Shown one piece after another: positions 11,081 to 19,500 of a stretch of DNA of 64,000 nt. The DNA comes from Knoxdaviesia capensis (Eukaryota; Ascomycota; Sordariomycetes; Microascales; Gondwanamycetaceae). The translations under genes were made by a program, and so were the position numbers. The notes below the pieces were generated by a model, which had not been told where the DNA came from, searched no databases, and was given only the letters and a program-made list of their open reading frames with translations. Numbering within the stretch: position 1 is the first letter of the stretch; each line of letters starts with the position of its first letter. Where the stretch lies: NCBI GenBank assembly GCA_001510575.1, contig LNGK01000007.1:1420151-1484150 (forward strand). Reading direction: 5' to 3'.

Positions 11081-12334
11081 ATGACTTCCCGTTCTCTTTC
11101 CAACCTTTCGCCCACCCGGTCAAGCGCTCGCTTGGCCGCGGCCCGGGCTAAGGCCCAGAACCCCACCACTCCCCCACCTCGTCCTACCCGCGCTGTTCGC
11201 ATTCGCGGCTCTCCTGCCACCTTCCCTCTGAAGCAAGTTTCAGGTAAGAAGGCTCCCTCCACCCCTTCCCCCAGACGTCGCAAGGCCGCCGCCAAGTCGC
11301 CGGATACCCCGGCCCCTCGTCGCGCAAGTGCGCGTCGGTCTGCGTCCCCTGTTCCCACTTCTCGCATCGTTGTTGAGCTGGCTTCTGCCGCTCAGCCTTC
11401 GGCCCCTGCTTCCATCGAGAGCATCGAGTCGTATCCGCGTCCCCGCGCGGTTGCGGCTCCTCTGCCCTCGGCCCTGAAGAAGGCCGGTACTCCCTCCACC
11501 ACCACCAAGCGCGTTAGCTTCCCCGAAGTTATCTCGCAGGTGGTTGAGATCACCCCTCAGCACAAGTCCGCCTTGATGCCTTGGGGTCCGATCGAGGGTT
11601 GCCGGAAGGAAGCTCGGGTGTCGTTTGCTAGCGACAGCCAGATCTGCCCGATCCCCTCTCGTCCCCGGTCAAAGTCTATCCTGATGCCTTACGGTCGTTT
11701 CGCCGACAAGCGTGAACGCCGTCAGGCCAAGGGTCTGCACGTTCGGTTCAATCCCGACGACAAGGTCGAGAAGGCGGTGACCGGCTACGATCGCTCGGAC
11801 CTGCTCTCTCGCTGGGAGATGTTGGAGCGCAGGATGGCGCAGATCGATGGCCGCCTCCCTGAGCATGAGGAGATCAGCCCGTATGACGAGAGCTTCCCGG
11901 CTCTTGTTCCTATGTGCTACCCTTATGCTCAGCACGAGGATGACGAGGGAACCGACCGCGTTTCGATGGAGGTTCCTGAGAGCGTCTGCCTTCCTGTTCG
12001 CCCTGCTCCGCAGGAGTTCATGAAGTGCGCTTTCCGGGCCCCTGAGGAAGAGGTTCCCTACCCGGTCCCCAGATCGATCACCGGTCCTGTCCGCATGTGC
12101 TCCTTGATGGAGGTGCAGCCTGTGGAGCCGGTGGTCGCCGAGAGCTTCGACAATGCCAGCGAGGCCCAGCCTGTCTGCTCGGAGTCTGCTGAGACTCTGC
12201 CTATTCCCGGCTCCTTCCCTGAGGAGGATGCCGGTAAGGCGGACATGCTCTCCTCCGGTTGGTGCTGGGGATCAGCAGCGATTGCTGCTGCCGCCATCGC
12301 CACCGTTGGAGTTGCCTGGCACCTCCTGGCGTAA
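11081..12334 (+). CDS. Basic, tail-anchored-type protein with three SILK/RVxF-like modules
   Basis: An intact frame of 417 residues, not assigned to a named family. Residues 1-95 are basic and rich in SP/TP, with RRRK and PRRASARR patches that could bind DNA or act as nuclear signals. The middle holds three copies of one pattern: SALKK (130-134) then KRVSF (143-147); SALMPWG (163-169) then ARVSF (178-182); SILMPYG (199-205) then LHVRF (219-223). In protein phosphatase 1 regulators such as KNL1/Spc7, a SILK motif followed by RVxF is the docking unit, so a PP1-binding role is plausible but inferred. Residues 240-260 could form a short helix. The C-terminus (about 394-416) is hydrophobic, like a tail anchor. 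The stop codon overlaps a perfect GTAAGT (12333-12338), so a spliced form with a different C-terminus is possible. Confidence 0.85.
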   Translation: MTSRSLSNLSPTRSSARLAAARAKAQNPTTPPPRPTRAVRIRGSPATFPLKQVSGKKAPSTPSPRRRKAAAKSPDTPAPRRASARRSASPVPTSRIVVELASAAQPSAPASIESIESYPRPRAVAAPLPSALKKAGTPSTTTKRVSFPEVISQVVEITPQHKSALMPWGPIEGCRKEARVSFASDSQICPIPSRPRSKSILMPYGRFADKRERRQAKGLHVRFNPDDKVEKAVTGYDRSDLLSRWEMLERRMAQIDGRLPEHEEISPYDESFPALVPMCYPYAQHEDDEGTDRVSMEVPESVCLPVRPAPQEFMKCAFRAPEEEVPYPVPRSITGPVRMCSLMEVQPVEPVVAESFDNASEAQPVCSESAETLPIPGSFPEEDAGKADMLSSGWCWGSAAIAAAAIATVGVAWHLLA

Positions 12335-12806
12335 GTGCAAGCTTACGTCTTCTGTCATTGTCGCCATCCCGACCGATAGCTCTCGGTCTTCTGGGGTTTC
12401 GGAGTAGTCGGTTCTTGACGGCCGCCCGCTTCGTTGGTTTCGAAGGTTCGGTTGTATCTTACAAAAGGCAAGTCAACCCCCTCCCCACCCCCTCCCCCCT
12501 TGTGGTCTGGATAACCCTGCTACTCTTTTTCTTGGGATTGGCCTTCTTTACTTCGCAGGTTCGATCCGATAATGCATCGCCATCGTCCCTGTTCCAATCC
12601 CTCTCCGACCGGTCCGACATGAAGCATACTAACGATACGACTTGCCCCGATCCCCTCCGGCTTCCTTTGCGGGGGCAACATATCCAGCAGCGTGGTAAGT
12701 GGCAGCCGCCTACCCCGTCGGCCTAGCTGAAATCGCTTTTTTGGTCTCTTGGACGTTTTTGCCTTTTTCAGTCCTCGCAGAATATCAACGGGTCGAAAAA
12801 ATGGTT

Positions 12807-12870
12807 AAACAATCCCAAAAAAACTCGAAAACCCCCAGAAAACAATCCCAAAAAAACGATGAAAACCCCA
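12807..12870 (+). repeat. Two-copy 33-bp A/C-rich direct repeat
   Basis: The block containing AACAATCCCAAAAAAAC followed by GAAAACCCC appears twice, at 12807-12836 and 12839-12870, with a period of 33 bases. It is non-coding. Confidence 0.75.
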
Positions 12871-13009
12871 AAAACCCCCATAAAATATTGCTGCTTTTGT
12901 TTTTGACTGCTCGGCAAGTATTGCACAGACTTTTGTTCCTCCTGCCCATTCCAGCTTACCATCACTCTCCATTCCCTCCTGGGTGTCCGGTAGAGAAACC
13001 ATTCAGGAC

Positions 13010-13405
13010 ATTAATCGCATAGGCACAGAGCAAATCCTCCCACTTGCTATGGCCTAGCGGTTTGGCATTCAAGAGCTCTTTGAGTCCCTCGTGATATTTC
13101 TCGCTTCACAGGTTCACAAAGGTCTTGTCTCGTCGCTCAGCTCCGTGGTTTCCATCCTTCAGGTATGATATCAGCCTTTGCAGGGCACTAATCGCATAGG
13201 CTCATAAGCAATTATGGTCTAGCGGTTTGGCACTCAAGACTACTGCCTCTTTGGTTCCTCGTGATGATTCCCCCCTTCACAAGTTCCAAAGAGATCCAAC
13301 GTCTTGTCTCGTCGTTCGCCCTCGTGGTTTCATTCCTGCATGCATGACATCAACCTTTGAAGCGCTCTAATTGCATAGGCTCACAAGCAATTGTGGTCTA
13401 GCGAT
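13010..13405 (+). repeat. 178-bp tandem repeat, about 2.2 copies, with A-box-like segment
   Basis: The unit boundary TAATCGCATAGGC (or TAATTGCATAGGC) occurs near 13012, 13190 and 13369, giving a period of about 178 bases; the third copy breaks off near 13405. Shared blocks in the same order are TCTAGCGGTTTGGC (CCTAGCGG in copy 1), CACTCAAG, CCTCGTGAT, CTTCACA, CGTCTTGTCTCGTCG, CGTGGTTTC and ATGACATCA. TGGTCTAGCGG resembles the A box of tRNA-type Pol III promoters, but no matching B box or cloverleaf is visible, so it is not called as a tRNA. Confidence 0.8.
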
Positions 13406-13879
13406 TTACCAACCGGTCCCCCTCTCTTCCATTCTCTTCCCCTCTGGCTCGCTCGCTTAGTGCACGAAGTGAAACGGTCAACCCATTTTTCTCCCGATGG
13501 TGAGCTCGGTTTGGATGGCGGATCTGTGCGATCTTGTCTTGCATTTTCGTTCTGTTTTGTTCTGCTCTTTTTTTCTTATCATCCTTACCAGTGCGGTTCG
13601 GTTTGATTTTTTTCCTTTCATTTTTACCAGTGCGGCTTTTGGTTCCGCTACTGAACAAAATCTCTCCATCTGCTTCTCGGGTCGCTAAATCTTGTAACCT
13701 GGTGGTGGAAGTTTCCATCGCTGGGGCCCTATTTGAGAGTTAGGGTGGGTGGTGAAGTCGGACTCTGGGACCTCCCCGTTGGTGCCACCTGGAAACCTTG
13801 ATCTGATCAAGGGCCAACTCAGAGACGCAATTTTTTTTTCCCTTCTCTTTTCTCTTTTCTTTTGTCTTGGTGGTGGTGC

Positions 13880-14480
13880 ATTTCTTTTGTTGGAGTTTTG
13901 GCTCGACAACTTGATGGATGACCGGAGAACTTGTTGGAAGTTTCTCTTTTGGCTGAGTTGGAGGTTTGGTTTCCCACTTGATGGGATATGAGGGGAGGCA
14001 TGGAAGTCTCAATCTGGTTGAGCTGGGGGGATTTGGGGTTTCCACTTGATGGAATGGGATGGGTGGTTACGGAGGTCTTTTTTCTCTTTTTTTTTTGACC
14101 TCATTGCGGGTTTGGTTTCCCACCTGACAGAATGGGATGGGAGGTTGTCATGAAACTATTTTTGGGGGGTACTGGTCTTATACTCGATGGGAAGTTGGCA
14201 TGGAACTTTCTTTTGGCTGGATTGACGCCAGGTTTCCCGCGGGATAGGGTAGGAGGATGTTATGGGAAGATCTTGAGAAATTTGTTTTGCACTGAATGGG
14301 AGGCTACCGTGGAAATTTCTCTTTGGCTGAGTTGGAGATCTGGGCTCCTACTCGATGGGCTGGGAGGTCATCATGGAGATATCTTTTTGGGGGAATTGGG
14401 TTTACTCGATGGGAGGAAGCCTCCCTTTGGCTTGGTTGCGGTTGAGCTTTCCACTTGGTGGGATGGGAGAATGATATAGG
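13880..14480 (+). repeat. Degenerate minisatellite, 80-100 bp unit
   Basis: Blocks of the type TTTCCCACTTGATGGGAT, GGGAGG, CATGGAA, then TTCTCTTTGGCTGAGTTGGAG recur about six or seven times with spacing of 80-100 bases (for example near 13971, 14040, 14118, 14190, 14230, 14340, 14405 and 14450). Copies differ by substitutions and small gaps. It is T/G-rich on the + strand and keeps no common reading frame, so it reads as an old non-coding tandem array. Confidence 0.65.
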
Positions 14481-14637
14481 AGTTTTGTTCCGCGTTCAGG
14501 TTGCAGTTTCATTCTTAGTATGAGGCTGTTATCAAAGTTTTGTCTGAACCTTCGGGGTTCTTGTTCCGTTCGCGCTGTCTGTGCGAAATGTGATGATGTT
14601 CGAGGGCTTTAGGGTCGGTTAGGGTTAACATTGAAAA

Positions 14638-14665
14638 ACCCGCCCTTGGCAGCGGGTCTTTTTTT
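14638..14665 (+). terminator. Hairpin followed by T-run, terminator-like
   Basis: ACCCGC (14638-14643) pairs with GCGGGT (14652-14657) around an 8-base loop, with five A before it and a run of seven T after it. In bacteria this would be read as a bidirectional Rho-independent terminator. A weaker inverted repeat, GCGAG (14681-14685) with CTCGC (14704-14708), follows. In this eukaryotic setting the function is unknown; a Pol III stop or chance are alternatives. Confidence 0.35.
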
Positions 14666-15505
14666 CACGATCCTTGTTCGGCGAGCGGGCTTTTTTGCCG
14701 GCCCTCGCTCACCTATCTAGACCCGGCAGAAGGCCAGCAGCAGATTGGTCCACAGTCCACACCGAACAATAAGGGTGCCATTTTATGCCGTTTGGAGCAT
14801 GCACATGTATGCAGCATGATGGATATATGTCCTGATACCGCCCGCCACCTGTTTTTCCTTTGCACAAACCGACTCCGACTATTAAACATGTTTTCCAGTC
14901 TAATCTTGGAGTGATCCTCGCCATTGGCGCCACTTGTTCGTATTGACTATCCATCGCTCATTTTCTAGCCCGTCCCTACCTAACGTGATCGTATTGTCCA
15001 CAAGTCTACCTAAATCCCGCCCCCGAAGTCAAGTAACGTGGGTGTACAGCATATCGGCAGTGACCCCGACAGATGAATACACCGGGAGATGCAATTAAGC
15101 CCCCGAATACACACACCGGCGAAATTGATCTGAAGAATTCGGTCTATTCGCTTATCCGGTCTTTCTCGGTGTAGAAGCACTAAACCCTCAGTGTGTGCTT
15201 CCATCTCGTGATCGTAAAAAAAAATAAGAATAAAAATAAAATAAAAACGAAGTGAATCATGGAATCGAACCAGCTCCTACCAAAAAGCGGCAATCACGAT
15301 GTCGGTGGGTCCTTCCTCACTCGCCGGACAACCAAGCTACATGAAGGCGGGCTCCACACCCAGCTGTACTGGATTCTTAGGCGCACTAACAGTCCGCCAC
15401 TGATCACACAGCTGCACGCTGTTAGTGCGTTTAGTGTTTTGCTTGTCCCTGGATCTCCTTAGTGGCCTTCATATTTACGTCAATGTGGCAGGTCAGGTCG
15501 GCCTC

Positions 15506-15512
15506 TGATTGG
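15506..15512 (+). promoter_or_regulatory. Inverted CCAAT box (TGATTGG)
   Basis: TGATTGG is the reverse complement of CCAATCA, the site of the fungal Hap/CBF complex. It lies about 1.07 kb before the ATG at 16581 and 90 bp before a TATA-like TATAATA near 15598, so a core promoter near 15600 with a leader of nearly 1 kb is possible. Confidence 0.35.
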
Positions 15513-16510
15513 CGGGCCACAGCTCTCCTGCCAGCTGTATTTGTTTACTTTCGCAGCAATAGCACAATTGTATGTATTGGCCTGGCAGGTGGCAGCTATA
15601 ATAGCAGCGCTCTCTTAAGAGTTTCGTATATGCTGCTTCTTGATCATGATGATGTCTCTGCTGGTTATTGCACTCTATTAAGTTTTCTTTTCCGTTGCAT
15701 CTTATCATGAGACTGCTGGTGATAATGCGTCTCGCCGGATGTTCCCCTATCGCTTTGTGATATCCCGTTTCGTTTTCTTCGTATTCTCTCTCTTTTAATT
15801 CGTGCGGTCCTCGACTGTTCTCCGGCCTCCAGCCGACTGTGTCTCTATCTTCCCTTCCACTCTTGTCCCGATCGAAACATCACAGCATTCTACTCTGCCG
15901 CTTCCTTTTCGACTCCGATCTGCGACCTGTTCTATCCCGGACCGTAACCGATCGTCCCGTCTATCTCGATTCCCGATACACACACCGAAGCATCGCCGAC
16001 CGCAGCAAGGAAGCTTGTCCGGCACTCGGCATTCCGCATTCCGAAAGTGGTGTGTTTCCTGCTCTCTGTCTCTCCGAGGTGTCTGTGCGACCAGAGCTGT
16101 GCGATCGGAAGCTGAACGGGAACATCGACGATAATGTCATACTCTGCATTCCAGACATCCCTTGCCCACTAGGTATGTGCACGACTCACAGCTGCTTGTG
16201 CCTAACGTCTCTTTCCCCCCTCTATGTCAAATGCGGCGCGCGCTGGCTCGGGAAGACGCATATTCAACAGTTACTCAAACATTGTCCCATGGTGTCCCAC
16301 CTGTGCTACGCAACCTTTACACACAGAGAAGACGACATAACCCACTTCCGACTTAGCAAACTTGAGCCCCCCCTCTCATGGCTGGCAAACTTGGATCTTC
16401 AAGTGCGCCTCAGCTGGTCCGGCACTAACACATCGTTTCTTCGGCTCTCTTGAGATATATAGACACACCAGAACCACCGGCTTTACCACCACACACAATC
16501 CGCACTCACA

Positions 16511-16552
16511 AACACACGCACGCACACACACACACACATACACACACACACA
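16511..16552. repeat. (CA)n microsatellite
   Basis: An interrupted CA run just before the ATG at 16581, in the probable leader of the large DH/PH-like gene. Confidence 0.9.
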
Positions 16553-16580
16553 ACCTACATAATCACGCCTGTCAGTTTCT

Positions 16581-19500
16581 ATGCCGGAAGACGTGATGTC
16601 TGTTTCGGACGACGGGGAGGGTGTGACCCCGGAGGTCGACACTCCAGCAACACCGGAGCGAAGACGATACGACGCCTCTGCTGGCACGCCTGAATCCTCA
16701 CAGCCCAAGTCATCGGGGAAACCTCGAACATTACCGCGACGGAAAGAGCCTCCGCCAAGTCTCCTTGCCGAGTTCTTCCTTGGCCGCCCGACCGCCGGCA
16801 AGGCACCCGCCAAGCGAGCGCGGAGAAAAAGCATTGACGCCGTCAACGCCGAAATCAGACAGGAGATGCGCCGGACATCAGTGCAGAAGCTCCAGCCTCC
16901 GGGCGGTGTTCGCGATCGGGTAAAGGCCTGGCAGAAGACCAGCGCAAAGGAAATGGCCAAAGGCGACCCCTCCGCTGCACCATCCGAACCCACTGAAATC
17001 GCATTCTCGTCCGAAGAAGATAGTGTCACCGAGGAAGATCGAATTCGCATCAAGATGCGCCAAGCTGCCAAACCCACCCCGAAACCGAAATACACACCCC
17101 GGCCAGCCGCGGCTCCTGCTCAGCCCAGCTCGTCAAAGGAAGACGAGGAGATCGAGTCGAAAGGCGGCGATTCTGCGACCCCCAAGAAGAGAGTTGTCAG
17201 TGACGATCACTGGCGCCGTGACAAGAAACGAAGCCCGCGCCAGTTTTCTGCCCGGAAGAAGTCTCGCAGCCCTCCCCGGACCAAAATCCCCAAGGACTTC
17301 CTCCAGCAGACTGCTCAGAACCCTCCAGTCTCGAGAAAGGTCGCGGATTGGCAAAAAACCGTCAAGGGCCCGGATACGCCCGTCGCGAAAAAGTACGGCT
17401 GGCCCCGAGAAGACTCCCGGAGCACCCGGAGCACCCATGACGATAGCGACGTGTCCCCTCCCAGTACCCGCGAGAAGGGTAAGAAGGTTGAAGATAGGGC
17501 CGGTGAGCCGAAATCCGAACCTACGAAGAAGCAGCCTGCCCCGAGAAAGGTCAGCGAGAAGAAGGCATCCGCTCCTCCTCCTATGTCTGTTCCCTCAACG
17601 AAGAGCTCCGCATACTCCATGGAGGACGATGGCATTCGGGTTCGGCCCCTCAAGGGAAAGCTCGATGACGACGGCATCCGCGTCCGCCCGATGCCGGACT
17701 CTTCCGCTGACAGCGACTCGACTGTCCGGACACGGCGTCGCGCCCCATCTCCTGTCCGAAGCGAAGGACCAGCAATCTCCCTCGCTGATGCTTCCCCCTA
17801 CGACATGATCTCCACCCCAGACACCAGGCGGGCTCGTGGCAAGTCTTCCGGATCAGGCAGACGCAACGACGATGATTACGAGGCACCAGATACTCCTACC
17901 CGAAAGAACACCTCTGGGCCAAATGGACGAACTGCTCGATTCACTCCAGTTTCCGTGAAGTCTCGTTCTCGTGCTGCCTCGCACAGCTCTGTGCCTCCCG
18001 GCCCCGCTTCGACGATCCTGACGGGCGACAACGAGTTCCCGCCCGACCGCTCCGATGTGGTTTCCAGCGTGCTCTCGGCATCTCTCGCTGATATTCCCGT
18101 TGGAAAATCTGCCTTTAGTGAAATCGATTTACCTCTTGGAGCGGATGCCTATACGACTTCGCAAAATCGGCCCAAGCAGCAGCGGAATACCAGCATGAAG
18201 GGAATGCCCAGTGTGTTGAAGCGAGTGGTCAGCGGAAGCAAGAAAATCCTCCATGAGACAGTGGACCCGCCAAAACCAACCGGCGTCAACCAACCTCCCA
18301 GCATTGAAAAGTGGCTGAACAACACTGTCGATCCGTTTGTTGATCAGCCAAAGGAGACTGCAGCAAGCACCAGCACCAGCCACCCCAGAAAGGCAGTGGA
18401 CAGTGAGGATGAGTCTTCCGTTGCCGAGCAGAAACCGACTCGTCACAAGAAGGAGTATGTCTCAGATAACGGTGGCGCTGCGAAGGTGGACTCGGCCAAA
18501 CAGCATGCAGCAAACACCACACCAAAGAAGTTGTCTAAGACAGACGCAGCGGCTGCAACAGATTCTGAGCAGGGCAAGCTGAGGGCGGCAAGCACCCCGG
18601 TGAAGGACTCTCGTGCCTCCAAAGAGACTCCCAAGAGCACACCGACAAAGGCAGTCCCAGCTTCGGCGGCCTCGACTCCGACTCCCAAGGCTGCAGGTTC
18701 TGGAGCAAAGCCGGTGTCTTCACCGCATGGATCGCCGGGGTTGAAGCGGAAGGGCGCTACCAAGGCCCATTCGTCGCCAGTGAAACAGGCGGTCCCCTTG
18801 CGTCAATCTCTAAAGGATGTTCTCAAGGTTGCTTTTACCGGACAGTCGACGGGCCTAGTTGCTCCTCCGCTGACATATGAGAGCAAGGAGGATCGAGAAT
18901 ACGAGGTTGGCATTGGGCGAGACTGGGACGACGAGTCGTCGTTTGTGACGGAGTCGCGCGTTACAGATGCAACGCCACTGTCTGATATATCTGCGACAGA
19001 ATCCGATCTTACACCGCCCATTGCGCCGGGCGGCCGGCGCAGACCCCCGCCTACAAATGGCTTCCACGAGCTGTCAACAATTGTATCCGAGGAGCACAGC
19101 TCGGTCGAGTCGGACGTGCAGTCGGGCATCACATCGGCCACCGGCACGGAATCGCAAACCACCATCACTCAATCAACGACCGTTAGTGGCGCGTCGGGAT
19201 TGTCGCGGAAGACGGGGAGCACGCGTCCGGGACTCAAGCGCCGGCTGACCAAGCACTCGGATCTTATGTCGATGTTGTCGTTGCCCGATGAAGTTATTGT
19301 GGCCGGCGGCGCGACCGCTGCCGCCGCTGCAGCTGGCGGGGCTCGAGCTCTGCGCGCGCGCCGGAGCGTGCGCCGAACAGGGGCCCGGGCGGGCATGGTG
19401 ACGCTGGCGACGCTGATGCGCGACTTTTCCGACGACGAGGACATGTACCGCCGCGAACTGCGGGCGCTGGTGGACGGCATTGTGCCGGTGCTGCTGCGCG

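Larger units (their letters stand above)
12335..16580. other. Repeat-rich non-coding region
   Basis: About 4.2 kb with no supportable gene. In order: splice-like signals just after the upstream gene (GTAAGT at 12333, TACTAAC near 12627, GTAAGT near 12694, pyrimidine tract ending in CAG near 12770), suggesting a spliced 3' untranslated region or alternative 3' exons; a 33-bp A/C-rich repeat (12807-12870); a 178-bp tandem repeat (13010-13405); a degenerate minisatellite (13880-14480); a hairpin with T-run (14638-14665); then the promoter and leader of the large gene at 16581, including a CCAAT box at 15506-15512 and a CA run at 16511-16552. A possible leader intron starts with GTATGT at 16173, with CTAAC at 16202-16206, but its acceptor is unclear. 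The open frame at 15839-16453 is probably leader, not a gene. Confidence 0.6.

Noticed and set aside
13040..13260. Possible tRNA genes in the 178-bp repeats
   Set aside because: An A-box-like segment is present, but acceptor and T arms do not pair and no B box is found.
15240..15345. tRNA-like B box on the minus strand (CTGGTTCGATTCCA)
   Set aside because: The flanking bases do not form a T-arm or acceptor stem.
15839..16453. 204-residue frame upstream of the giant gene
   Set aside because: No family resemblance; it spans a possible leader intron (GTATGT at 16173) and sits where the long leader is expected.
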